Below, piece after piece: positions 1-11,045 of a stretch of DNA of 64,000 nucleotides (position 1 is its first letter; every line of letters begins with the position of its first letter). Origin of the DNA: Neoceratodus forsteri (Eukaryota > Chordata > Ceratodontiformes > Ceratodontidae). Under the pieces are notes generated by a model. The model saw only the letters and a program-made list of their open reading frames with translations, ran no database searches and was not told the DNA's origin. The DNA lies in contig JADMNL010000028.1 of NCBI GenBank assembly GCA_016271365.2, positions 58,422,001 through 58,486,000 on the forward strand, given 5' to 3'. Position numbers and translations under genes: made by a program.

Positions 1-1142
1 TGCCTCTGTGTCCTTTAAGCTCCTGATCTTCCTGTTCTGAGACAAGAGGATCCTGTATTTCTCAGTAGACCACTTACTTGCTCCGAGGCAGACCCCCAGC
101 AGCTGGCACATACTGAAGCCCAATAGTGACTCTACAGTTACCCTAGTATTTGGTCTCTGTAATGCTGGTCGGCATACTAATCAGTGCTAAATATGTGTAT
201 TAGTTTGTAATGTATTATGGCATGGCCCTGTATATTACGACATTTAAAAGCAGTATTAGACTGTTGATGAAGTGTTCAACCAGTAATTTTAATCCCATAC
301 ATGCCCTTATGTTGTTCCACAAACTAGGGTAACACACACAAAGTTTTATGTCATGTTTACATATTATTTAAAGAAGCAGTGGCAGCATTTATTTATTTTT
401 TTTTTGTTAAACAAAGCTGGTATCCAAATAAAATGAACTAGAGCTAGAGAAGTGACAGTTCTTTAATAGAACAACCACTAGTATCTTCCAATCAATATTT
501 TGGGGGGTGGGGGCTACAATTGACACATTGTTATGCATCCTGTTATAACACACCAGCAAAATCAACAGGATTTTAAAAATATTTTAAACCATTTTATATG
601 TTTATATATGGAAATGTTGCACACTACACATTGTGCTTATTGTTTTCCTTCTGCACTTACTGTATTACATATTTCCGGGTCAGATGCACTGCCTGCAAAT
701 CATTCTTTCTGTTGTACTTATTTCCGTATTCCTAGTCGCTCTGTACACTCTCCTTCCACCTCCCACATTGATGCAGCTGGAAACGAGCTGCTACCAGCTT
801 AATATGCGGTTCCTTGTAAAAGTTTTGAAATAAATAAAACGGCAGTAATATGGTATATCAATACATCAGCTTAGCTGAAGTTCCTAGCCCTAACAGTACC
901 AAAGTTAGCCCAATGTTTAATAACAAAAAAAATAATTTCCAAAGGTTTAACTTTGGAACCATTAGATCTACAAACTAATTTCTGTTTTTAAAATGGAAGC
1001 TTGGAATAAGGCTGAAAAGACTTTGTCCTATCAATTCAGCTTTTGTGTCAATGTCATTTTATATATCGCTACTATTTTCAAAGCCAATTTTTGAGTGCAC
1101 TGCCACACAGCCAAAAAACACTATTTTTCATATCAATAGATT
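1..1142. other. Unassigned intronic sequence
   Basis: This is AT-rich single-copy-looking sequence with short poly-T and poly-A runs. I see no coding potential and no recognisable repeat. It should be part of the TAF4 intron downstream of the 4519-4638 exon. Confidence 0.4.
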
Positions 1143-1170
1143 ATATCTATATATATATATATATATATAT
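1143..1170. repeat. (TA)n microsatellite
   Basis: An uninterrupted TA run directly abuts the left end of the Tc1-like element. This fits insertion of a TA-targeting transposon at a TA-rich site. Confidence 0.85.
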
Positions 1171-2078
1171 ACTACCAGTCAAAAGTTTTAGAACACCCCC
1201 AATTTTCCAGTTTTTATTGAAATTTAAGCAATTCAAGTCCGGTGAATAACCTGAAATGGTACAAAGGTAAGCGTTAAACTGCTAGAGGTTAAAAAAAAGT
1301 TTACATTAGCAAAAACTGCTTTAGAGAAATTGCAAAGAAAGCCAAGGTGTCAGTGAGTACAGTTTCCTACACCATCAAAAGGCACTTGAAAGCTCTGACA
1401 GGAAGAGGTCTGGCAGACCCAAAGCCACAACAGAATCAGAAGACAAGTTTCTGAGAGTCAACAGCTTGCGTGATAGGCGGCTCACAGGACAACAGCACAG
1501 AGTGACTGGCACCCTGAACCAAAAGGACTACCACAGCATTTTGCAGTGCCATGCAATACCTCTGGTCTACGCCTAGTTGGTCAGGGTTCATCCTACAACA
1601 AGATAATGACCCAAAACATAGCTCCAGGCTATGTCAGAACTACCTTCGAGGAAAAGAACAAGACAGTAGGCTTCAAATCATGGAATGGCCAGCACAGTCT
1701 CCAGACTTAAACCCCATCGAGCTGGTTTGGGATGAACTGGACAGAAGGGTGAAAGCAAAGCAACCTACAAGTGCAACACATTTGTAGGAACTTCTGCAAC
1801 AGTGTTGGGAAGAACTTCGAACAATATTTGATGTCCATTGTGGGAAGAATGCCACGAGTGTGTTAGAGTTACAGTATATCTGCAAAAGGTGGCTACTTTG
1901 ATGAGTCAAAAATTTAGATAAAATTTTGTTAAACAAAATGATTCTATTATTTCTTTTTTATCTCCAATTGTTTATTTGTTCTATGCTTTAATTTCAGAGT
2001 ACATTGAGACATTAACCTGCATAAATTTCAATAAAAACTGGAAAAATGGGGGTGTTCTAAAACTTTTGACCGGTAGTG
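1170..2078 (+). mobile_element. Decayed Tc1-like (Tc1/mariner) DNA transposon
   Basis: Near-identical terminal inverted repeats of about 55 bp flank the element. The left begins TACTACCAGTCAAAAGTTTT and the right, reverse-complemented, begins CACTACCGGTCAAAAGTTTT; both continue through AGAACACCCCCA. TA dinucleotides flank both ends, as expected for Tc1 target duplication. At about 0.9 kb the element is shorter than a full Tc1-like copy (about 1.3-1.6 kb), which points to an internal deletion. Confidence 0.9.
1318..1910 (+). pseudogene. Tc1-like transposase, internally deleted and frameshifted
   Basis: The N-terminal helix-turn-helix is visible in one frame near 1320-1390 (EIAKKAKVSVSTVSYTIKR). 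The GRSGRPKATT-like hook and second DNA-binding domain follow in another frame. The C-terminal catalytic part reads FILQQDNDPKHSSR near 1590-1620 and SPDLNPIELVWDELDRRVKA near 1700-1760, carrying the second Asp (QDNDPKH) and the Glu-containing end of the Tc1 DDE domain. The section holding the first Asp is missing, joined roughly at 1540-1560. Several frame changes occur and no single open frame spans the gene, so it cannot make active transposase. Confidence 0.88.
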
Positions 2079-2086
2079 TATACCAT

Positions 2087-2406
2087 CATCACATGATGGC
2101 AGAAAAGGAAAATATGTAAAAACACTTTTTAAAATTGTTCTGATTTTTTGTTCTACTTCAGCATATTTTATGAGGAACTGTGCTGGTTTTAAACTTCTGA
2201 CCCTTAATTTGAAACCCTTTATGGCACTGTGTTACGTTTCTCTCTAGCAGCATTACTCTGTCTTGCTTTCGCAGGCTTTGTTTGCAAAAGAGTCAGAGAT
2301 GATAAACACTGGTAGCATACCATTTACATTTCTAGGTGTTTTCTCCCATGCCATATGATACCTTTTTGTTCCCGGTGTTTCTCTGACTTATGATTTTCTT
2401 TGAGCC
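2087..2406. other. Unassigned intronic sequence
   Basis: I see no gene, no clear repeat and no terminal inverted repeats. The sequence is AT-rich up to the start of the tRNA-like SINE near 2407. Confidence 0.35.
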
Positions 2407-2960
2407 ACTCAGTCTGCGCAGTGGTAGAGTTACCGCTCGTGAGGCTGGTGACCTGGAATACGGAATGAGCCGGGACGTCAGGATTGGCCATGGAAGACAG
2501 GTGTCCCAGCACAATCTCCTCGGGGAGCAAGAGATGGCTGGCACCGTGCAAGCACCATCAGAGTGACCACGGGGGAGCTGTAAGCAGCACTGATCAAGGG
2601 AGGGGGAAGTCGGATGGTGGTGCATATGCACACGCTTGTACGCACGAGCATGTGCATCCATGCCACAGACATCCCAGGGGAGTGGGAAATCCCAGAAAAA
2701 CAGCCTGACCATCGCTGGATGAAGCTAGCAGTCCACAGGCCCCACACCAGTGACCTTGGGCACCCCTTCTACTGTATTTGGTCTCCGGAGAGGCTTGGGC
2801 AACCCCAATGGCACCACGGGGGGGGGGAGTCCATGGGGGACAAGAAACAGTGGTAAGTCCAGGAAAAGCCAGGTAATGGGGTTCGGGGAGGCTAGCAGCA
2901 GGGGGCAGATCAAAGAATAAGGGGACATAAACTGAAATTCTTCAAAAGAAAACCTCATCT
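2407..2960 (+). repeat. tRNA-derived long SINE (family A), copy 1
   Basis: It starts with a tRNA-like head (GCGCAGTGGTAGAGTTACCG near 2414) that resembles a Pol III A box. The distal part shares CAGGCCCCACACCAGTGA (near 2736) and GCCAGGTAATGGGG (near 2869) with the copy at 55186-56180. No clean target duplication was found, so both ends are approximate. Confidence 0.5.
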
Positions 2961-3640
2961 CCTTTGCCATGTGTGGTGCTTCTAGGGCACGCTGGGTGGT
3001 GCACAGCTACTGCGACCTCTGATGTGGAAACTGTTATCAAACAGCTGGGCATGAACCATGTCAGAAAGACAAACACGGCAGCAAGCAACCAATTTATAAA
3101 ATAAAGGGGTCAAGTTAAGTCTTGAGAATTACTAGTCATCAAGGCTAGCATCTAGAAAATCCAGTGGCCACGAAGAATTTTTCACTCAGCCAACTAGTCT
3201 ACTTATTGAATGGACACCTTCTCCAGAACAAATTAGCAGGGCTAATCAAGGGAAGATTCTACTAGCTCTATACAATATCCACATCATTTGGCTAATGTGT
3301 CGGTGCTAATTTCGACCCTGGAAATAAAAACACAAATGCTGGCATTACTGGACCACCATGTAAGCAAATGAAACTGAAGATTCTGAAATCTTTTCCATTA
3401 AAAACAAAACCAAAAAAAAAAAAAAGTAAGGTCAACTTTGTTCCTGTGCTAAACTGCACAGTTATTTTAAAAACTCACAAGTGAGAAGATACTGTTGAAT
3501 ACTTTTAAACAGAACTGATACAACAGGGCATGAAACAATGCTCTGCACAGCAGAAACCATGTGCGGACCATAGTCTCTCACAAGAGGCAGACTTTCAGCT
3601 GGGATGACGTGCACTGTGAAATGGGTAGAAGGAATGCTGG
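2961..3640. other. Unassigned intronic sequence
   Basis: There is a poly-A/C-A run near 3404-3425. I recognise no gene or transposon here. Confidence 0.3.
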
Positions 3641-4330
3641 CTCCTGATTGGCCAAGAGGTACTTTCAGCCAGGCCGTTATCCTGGCACAGCAGCCTGGCT
3701 GAATATGTATAAAAAAAAAATCCAATTTACCAAAAAAGACCAGTTCATAATCACAAAAAGGCACTCCAGGGGGGTGTGTTATGGTGAGCCAACAGCCCTT
3801 CTCTGCCGGTGGAAGCACTCTGCTTCACCCCACCCGAGGCGGTCTGTTACCCACCATAATGCAACCCCTGTCATGCCTCATTGCTTAAGTTACAAGGGTG
3901 TGCAGAGCTTGCATCACAGTGACTGGAACTGTGTGAGTTCGTTGCAAACTGCAGCCTGCTCCTGACCGTTAAACCACAGTGGTACCAAATGTACGTCATC
4001 AACGCAACACGCCAGCAGCAACAAATGGCACCGCTTACAGATGATCCGGATAATGTTAACTTGGGAAGTGCTATCCTGCTTTATACCACGGTACAGAAAT
4101 ACTTAAGCAATAAGGCATGACAGGGTGTGCGTTACTGTGGGATAACAACACACCTCTGGAAGTGAAGCTCAAGGTGAAGCAGAGGTCCTTACGCACCCGA
4201 GAAGTGACATTATCCTTCAATTACACACACCGTGGAATGCCTTATTGCGATTATTACATGGCTTCCCTGATTTATTTTATTTTAAGACCAAGTAATGAGG
4301 TTCAGAAAGTTCAGCATTTCTGACCTGTGC
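3640..4330. repeat. Possible fold-back (MITE-like) repeat
   Basis: The motif GCAATAAGGCAT recurs in alternating orientation. Near 3857-3893 it is inverted (CCTGTCATGCCTCATTGCTTAAG), near 4103-4122 it is direct (TTAAGCAATAAGGCATGACA), and near 4240-4253 it is inverted again (GGAATGCCTTATTGCG). The fragments could pair as hairpins. Termini and target duplication were not found. Confidence 0.4.
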
Positions 4331-4518
4331 TGTTGTGCTGGGATATCAGCACGGTCATGTGACTGAATTCCACCAATCACAGTACAGTATTTTCTGTTAA
4401 CCGTTTTGTAATAATAGTTACTCTGTTTTTTAGTTTCTTTTTAAATATTGACATTTCATGACTGCTGCTGTAATTTTATACGTTACACTGTGCAACAGGA
4501 AGATAGTTGCTCTCTTAC

Positions 4519-4638
4519 TGTGGTAGTGACGGAGGCAGTTGCTGCTCCCTGCACGGGTCTCTGAGGAGTTCCAGGCTGGACAGATGAAGCTGTTCCTATT
4601 GCAGCTGTTTGTGTCGTCCCACCCAGGACAATCTGAGG
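4519..4638 (-). CDS. TAF4: TAF4 internal coding exon (third of three in window)
   Basis: This 120-nt exon encodes 40 residues, starting PQIVLGGTTQTAAIG and ending ASVTTT. TAF4 is a TFIID subunit that pairs with TAF12 through a histone fold and contacts activators through glutamine/threonine-rich segments; it acts in the nucleus in Pol II preinitiation. The acceptor is a pyrimidine-rich tract ending CCACAG just before base 4638, and the donor is GTAAGAG starting at 4518. Both ends fall on codon boundaries (phase 0). Recalled human TAF4 has a 40-residue block, PQLVLGGAAQTASLG and onward, directly after the block in the exon at 16617-16736, so order and length agree. The following TAF4 segment (ETMENV and the TAFH domain) would lie before base 1 and is not in the window. 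TAF4B is less likely because the collinear match is to TAF4. Confidence 0.88.
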
Positions 4639-4699
4639 CTGTGGACAGAAAAGGAACAATGTAATGTGCGTAATAAGGAAGGGACTCTAAAGCAAACAA

Positions 4700-6774
4700 A
4701 GAATGATGTTAACAATCATTTCACCGCAAACTTTCACTGATGGGAAACCTTGTGCTAATACTGAAGTAAGTAGCAAAAACCTACTTCCATGGTTCTCTGT
4801 TTTTTATACTGCTAAGTGTTTCCTTCAGGTTCTACAGACCTCTACATTCAGTAGAAATTCCAAAGCATTCCAATATAATAACAACATGCATCTAGTATTT
4901 ATGGAAGTTTTCAGCATACAACAAATAAAATGCATACTTCTTTGAAGAGCCTCTGGCATGACAGGAAGAACTTTGACAAAAAAAAAAAACAGTACCTAGA
5001 CAGAATTCAACTTAAAACACAGATATTTCCTGAATTTACGTTCTGCTGTTTTTTTTTTGTACTAACGACATTTGCATGGAGACAGAATTCTCCAACTTTA
5101 TCTTCCTTAGTCTGGCAGCTTGTCTGCAAGTGACATCATAATACTCTCCTGTGACATCATAATAAATTACACAGCAATCAGTTCTAATGTCACGTAAGAG
5201 GATTAGGCCACTTGCACACCCGCAGCTAGAGCAGTGACAGAGACCCTGTTTTCATGAAAATTTCATAAACGATAAGGTATGAGAAGAAGGTAAGTATTTG
5301 AAATACGAAGCTCAATGGTGTTTATTTTTTGGCACTTTTTAAAATATGTCCAGGTGAGCTGGAGGCTCTTCAAAAGCCAGCGGCTTGTTTTAGTGAAGGT
5401 GTCTCTGTGCAAGCAGCCCATAATCAGATGGGCTGCTCATGCACTACCCCCTCATCACCAGCACGAACAACATGGGCTGCTCATGCTGGAGAGAAAGGGA
5501 CCAAGTTTGTGATTTGCCAGGTCACAAAGGCCATGTTCACTGCAGCCACGGGGGAGGGGGTGCCTATGTACACAGCATGTGAGGTGCTCTATTACAACCA
5601 CAAGACACCAGAAGGTTGCTGCCAGCAGGAGGCCAGGATGTTACGCAAATATTTTAAGCCATAAACTTGAGGAAGACGAAGGGAGTGGGCTAGGGAACTT
5701 TGGCGCCCAGCCATGTTGGCACCCTGAAGCCATCAGGCATATTCATTAATCTGGTGCTGCAGGACCTACAAGCACAAAGTGACCCTGAACTAGCCAACTC
5801 CACAGTGATACTTCGATCAGGGCTCATATCATACGAGGCCTAGGGAGTTCTGTGAAAGCCCAGCTGGATTACTCCATTCACGTTCTCGCACTGGAGACAG
5901 GGCACACCTCTCTGTCCCCTGCACATGAGGGGTGCACTACAGAGTAGGTGGACTGCAGAACATTGGTTATGCACAAGCTGTGCTGTTTTGGCCCAACTGT
6001 TAAAAATCAGGGCCCAGGGTTTTCAACTATTATACTTGTAACCACAAACGGAATCTCTCTTTGGCCATCTCTTATGAGTGGGTGCCACTGTCATTTCAAC
6101 CAGCATCTATTATACATATAACTAGTAGTAAGTCTCAAAAGTAAAACTGCAGAATTCTTAGTGGACAACAAAGTAGACGATACCGCAGGAGCTTAAAATG
6201 TTGGCCCAAGGGATACATAATCAGTGCAGACTCAGCACTTAAGAATAACTTTAAAAAACAGTAGACATGCTACAAAAAATAAAAGCAGCAAAAAAAAAAC
6301 TTACAAGTGATGACGCCACACAATCATGGGAACTGTAGTCAAAACTTAAAACAAACTGATAAGGGTGAAGAGTTTAATATGCAAAAGTCTAAACTAAATT
6401 ATATCAGTTGAGGACCAAAAGCGACAAAAATTCTAGCAATTTGTCTCAAACGAAATAGCAGTCAGACAGGAAAAAACATAATCAAAAAACAAGACTGCGA
6501 CCAAGCTGATAATGGCCATAAAACAAACACAATCTAAACATTTGCCGATATCTGATAATACTAGCTCCAGAACACACACAGCCTAGTCATCACTGCCATC
6601 AACACTTTATGACTTAAAGAGCACCAGTCATGTGCTCTCTACCAAAATCTCCCAAATTCCCAGCTGCTGGCGTGCCAGCATAGGACTTAACTACAGTAGT
6701 CCTACATGCAGTATTGATAATAGCCTTGTTAGTTGAGCCGTAGTTTCGGTTTTAACCAAATGGGGAAAAAAAAT
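4700..6774. other. Unassigned intronic sequence with weak repeat traces
   Basis: Near 5130-5210 there are two close copies of a GTGACATCATAATA motif, followed by a third relative. A 111-codon open frame lies at 5329-5664 but has no recognisable domain, and I do not call it a gene. The section 5700-6770 shows nothing identifiable. Confidence 0.3.
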
Positions 6775-6783
6775 AAGTACTTA

Positions 6784-7242
6784 ACTAGCCAGCAGCCTGT
6801 TAGCGCAGAGGTAGGGTTACCGATTCTGACATCGGCGACCCAGGTTCAGGAACAAGCTCAAGACATCAGGGGCAAGGGGAGGGACTAAGTGCCCCACGGA
6901 ATGCTCTCATCCTCCAGGAGGCATAACAGGATCTGCTGCAATACCACCACTGATGTGAAAAAGGGTGGGGGTGCAGTCGGACCTGCAGACAGGCAGAAGG
7001 AGGCGGCTGTGTCAAAGCGTGGTGCCCCTCAGGCCTTGCCAACCTGACTGGCCTCTTGGACTCACATATATTAGATGAGCCAGACAGAGGCCAATGTACA
7101 ACTCCTGGGAAGAACCCCTCATGGATGCAGGAACTGCAACATGGACCCCCTAGAACACTAAGGTAACTGCCGGAGAACAGAAGGATAGGGCTGGGGGCAG
7201 CTAGGTGGTGAAGATGGGGCACACCACAGAAACTATATAAAA
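6784..7242 (+). repeat. tRNA-derived long SINE (family A), copy 2, with target-site duplication
   Basis: The element is flanked by AAGTACTTA at 6775-6783 and again at 7243-7251, a plausible target duplication. It begins with a tRNA-like head: A-box-like TAGCGCAGAGG at 6801-6811 and a B-box-like region GGCGACCCAGGTTCAGG at 6835-6851. The body is about 0.46 kb without coding potential. It is the best-delimited plus-strand member of this family in the window. Confidence 0.65.
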
Positions 7243-7479
7243 AAGTACTTAAAAAGATGTTCCAATTGCTTTCAATGGAGCACCCCCACGCTTTCCAAAC
7301 TAAGACATCTCAAAGCATCTGAGCATGGGGGCAGAGCCCTTTCTAAATCATCTGTAAATGTGAAACCAGTTGACTCCTAGTAGCTAGGGCTTTTCAAGAG
7401 CACCAAAACAAATGTTCTTTACATTTCCAAATTGCATGAAACTAGTTGCAGTAAACATTTTTTTTTAAAAGCTACCACA

Positions 7480-9765
7480 AGACTGGGTGCGATGCAAGCA
7501 TTTTCAGACTGTCCAGATGCATGATACTTTACAATGCAGCAGGGCTGGTGGTTTTGGAATGCAGCGGGGGATATGGTTTACAAAGCTTATCTGTGCACGT
7601 TTTCAGAGAGAGAGAGAAAGAGAGAGGGGTGAGATTTCAGAATGTGGCAGGCTTACAATTTCGCCATACCACAGGGACATCATTTTAAAATGTAACGGGA
7701 ACACACAGTTTTGGAATGTGGAAGGAATGCCGATTTTTCCAACCTAAATTTTACAACATGGCAGGGCCATCCAATTTCAGAACGCAGCTGGGACATCCAG
7801 TTACATAATGCAATGGAAACACAATGTTGGGAATGCAGCAAGGATGAACAACAAGGATGCAGCAGTACATGACATTTCAGAATGTGGAAGGGATGTGTAA
7901 TTCTGGAGTCATGGGTATGCCCAATTCTGGAATGAGGGGTCACAATTTTGGAATATTGTGGGGGGGACACAGTTTTGGAATTTGGCAGGCATTTCCAGTT
8001 TCTGAATGTGGAGAACACAAAATTTTGGAATGTGCCAGGATGAGCAATTCAGAATGTGGTGGGGACATGCAATTCTAGAATGTGATGGGAATGAACCATT
8101 TTGGAATGAGGTGGGGATGCTATCTTAAACTGTGGCAAGTATGCACAATTTTTGAACTGTGGCAGGGATGTGTAATTTCAGAACATGAGGGGACACTATT
8201 TTCAAATGAGGTGGGATGCACAATTTTAGAGAGCCACATGCACAGTTTTGGAATGTAGTAGGGCCCCAAGATTTTAGACTGTGGCAGGGATATGGAATTT
8301 TAAAACAAAAAGGAAGAAGCCTGTGTTTTGGAATGTGACAGTGGCATGCAATTTCAGATTAAGTCAGGGATATACAATTTTGGAATGTGTTGGGGACGCA
8401 CAATTTTGGAATGTGAGGGATGAGCAGTTTTTGAAAGCAGGGGGTCACAATTTATAAACGCAGTGGGGATGGGTAGTTAAAGAATGTAGGGCAACACATA
8501 ATTTCATAATGTTGCGAGGACGTGCAATTTCAGAACGTGACAAGGATGTTAATTTCGGACTATGGTGGGGATGCACAGTTTTGCATTTAGGTAGGGATGC
8601 ACCATTTTGGACTGTGGTAGGGATGTACAATTTTGGAATGTGGCAGAGATGCACAACTTTGGAATGTGAGGAAACATAACTTTGGAATGTGGTTGAGATG
8701 GCAGTTTCACAATGAGACATGCACAGTATCAAAATGTAGTGGCGATCCATGATTTTCAAATGTGGAAGGGAAACGGAATTTTGAAAAGTGGAGAGGACGA
8801 ACAATTTTGGAATGCAGGAGATGTGTAATTTCAGAATGTGAGAGGATGCCCAATTTGGAATGCAGCAGGGATGCACAATCCTAAACTATGGTGGAGATTC
8901 AAAAATTTGGACTGCATTGGTGACTCGTATTTTCAGAATGTGGTAAAGACATGTCAGTTTGGAATGTGAAAGAAAAGTCAAATTTTGGAATGTTGCAGGG
9001 GAGTGCAATTTAGGATTCTGGTGGGGATGCACAATTAAGGAATGTGGTATGTACATGCAATTTAAAACAAGCGTGGATGGATTTTGGAATGTAAGGGATA
9101 AGCCATTTCTGAATGGGTGGACACACAATTTCTAAATCTCTTGGAGACGTGCAGTTTTTGAATGTGAGGGAACATGACAGTAAGGAATGTGGTGAGGATG
9201 TATAATTTCAAAATGTGGCAAGGATGCCCAGCTCTGGACCATGGCGCGGATGCACAAGGTCAGAACTGGGTGGTGATGCACCACGTCAGATTATGACAGG
9301 GACACAATTTCAAAATGTAGTAGAGATGCACGGTTTTGGAATGTGGGGAGACACAACTGCTGAATGTGGGGATGTGCAATATTTGAATGTGGGGGGGTGA
9401 GCAATTTCGGAATGGTAGCAGTGATCCACAATCTCTGAATGTGGTGGAGATGGGCAATTTTATATTGCTGCTAAGGTGCAATTTCGGCATGTAGCAGGGA
9501 CATAAAATTTTAAAATGTGAAGTCGATGTCCAGTTTCAGAATATGGATGACACAAATGTGGAGAGGACACACAATTTTGGAATGTGGGAAACATGCACTT
9601 TCTGAATGGGGGGATGCATAATTTTGAAATAAGGTGGGGGTGTACACGTTTGGAATGTGTCGATGATGTACAATATCAAAATGCAGTGAGGATTCCTAAT
9701 TTTGGACAGTTGCAAGGATGCACCATATCAGATTGTGGCAGAGATGCAAACCTGTGTGTTGCTGC
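7480..9765 (+). repeat. Diverged 26-bp minisatellite array, forward arm
   Basis: About 2.3 kb is made of degenerate tandem units of 24-28 bp, mostly 26. The core reads TTTTGGAATGTGG, followed by a purine-rich link and GGGATGCACAA. I estimate about 85 units. Units differ from each other at many positions, which suggests an old array without recent homogenisation. A short (GA)n run interrupts near 7605-7628. Open frames inside are chance readings of the repeat, since 26 is not a multiple of 3. Confidence 0.9.
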
Positions 9766-10290
9766 ACATGCTAAATTATGCATCCCACCATATTCTAAAA
9801 TTCTGCCCCCATCACAATCAGAGAGTGTCCCAGTCATAGTCCAGAACTGAGTGTCCCCGCCACATTCCACAATTCTGGGTCCACACCACCTTCTATAACT
9901 GTATGTCCCACCCATATTCCAAAAGCCTGCGTAACTGCCACATTCCAAGACTGTGTGTCCGCATCCCACCACTGTCTCAAATGGTGTGCCTCAACCACTT
10001 TCCAAACCTGCCCAGCACCACGTCTCAAAATTGGCCATCACTACCACATTCTGAAATTAAGTTCCTGCTACATTAAAACATTTTACAACCTCATCGGATT
10101 CCAAAACTGGGTGTTCCCCACTGCATTCTGAAATGATGTCCCTACTCTTTTCCAAAATAGTGACCCTGACAACATTCTGAAATCTCCTCCCTGCAATATC
10201 CTGAAAACATGCACAATGTTTGCATTCCAAAGCATATCCCCGCCCCGGCACATTCTGAAGTACCATGCTTCTGCATATTCTGCACCCCGC
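9766..10290 (-). repeat. Diverged 26-bp minisatellite array, inverted arm
   Basis: From about 9775 the same unit appears reverse-complemented, for example CCACATTCCAAAACTG-like and TGTGTCCCCGCC-like blocks. About 0.5 kb (roughly 19 units) is present. The array is therefore head-to-head/tail-to-tail rather than one simple tandem tract, with the switch near 9765. Confidence 0.85.
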
Positions 10291-10740
10291 CCTGTGTCCG
10301 TTTTTTTTTGTTTGTTTTTTTGTTTATTGAGTTTTATTGGGAGACTAAAATCATGCAGTGTTGCTGGCACCGAGGTCTAGGCTATGAGCACTGCAGTCAA
10401 CATCATCAACATCTCTGCACTGCATTACAGATGGAGGGAGCACACTTAGCCAATCGTATTGCTCCTTTTCCCTGCAAGTGACACATACTTATTCTGTAAA
10501 GAGTGTCTCATGTGCAGCTGCCTTGGAAACAGGCATGTTCAGGGAAATATTTTTTTAATTTTAACATCTGATTGACCAACCTCGATCAATAATTTATGAA
10601 TACTGTTGCTGACACCACTCTCCCGGTCGACAACTGCTCACCTTCAGTTCACGGTTCTCAAACCCTAAGAATGCCCGTGAGACCACTCTTAACATCTCAG
10701 CGCTGGTACTGTACTAATATACAGCTAACTTTTTTTAGTA
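10291..10740. other. Unassigned intronic sequence
   Basis: A T-rich run at 10299-10335 follows the minisatellite. No gene or transposon is recognised. Confidence 0.3.
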
Positions 10741-10789
10741 AGGAATAAAAACAGGGTTGGAAAAAGACGGGCAGCTTTTAAAGAGGACA

Positions 10790-11045
10790 AAAAATAATTT
10801 CAAACTGGCAGCTGTTTATAAAGTTTTTATTTTCAGAAATGATATTCATTCCCCTGCATTATCCTTATGAGCTGCCAGAATAAAAAGTAGGACGAATAAC
10901 TGTATGCTGCAAGGTTTTGTCTTTGTAGGAACATTCTTTTACAATTCTCTTCATGGAACCTGTGATCTGGAGTTTTAACTGTGTGACGGTTTGTGTACGG
11001 AAAGATCAGATGGGATGGTTCTGATAGGCCAACAGCTCATAATTA
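10790..11045 (+). repeat. Dispersed repeat R1, copy 1
   Basis: It shares a collinear series of blocks with 28130-28345: ACTGGCAGCTGTTTATAA, AATGATATTCATTCCC, TTCATGGAACC and GGAGTTTTAACTNTGTNACGG. Orientation is the same. The class is unknown and no terminal structures were seen. Confidence 0.6.

Noticed and set aside
5329..5664. 111-codon open frame
   Set aside because: No recognisable domain, no splice context supporting an exon, and no similarity noticed to TAF4.
7487..10028. Many open frames of 60-143 codons on both strands with repeated short motifs (for example HSK-V, SGLWG-like)
   Set aside because: They are readings of a degenerate 26-bp minisatellite. Unit length is not a multiple of three and frames change constantly.
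7480..10290. CRISPR-like regular repeats
   Set aside because: Units are contiguous without spacers, highly diverged, and the context is a vertebrate intron.
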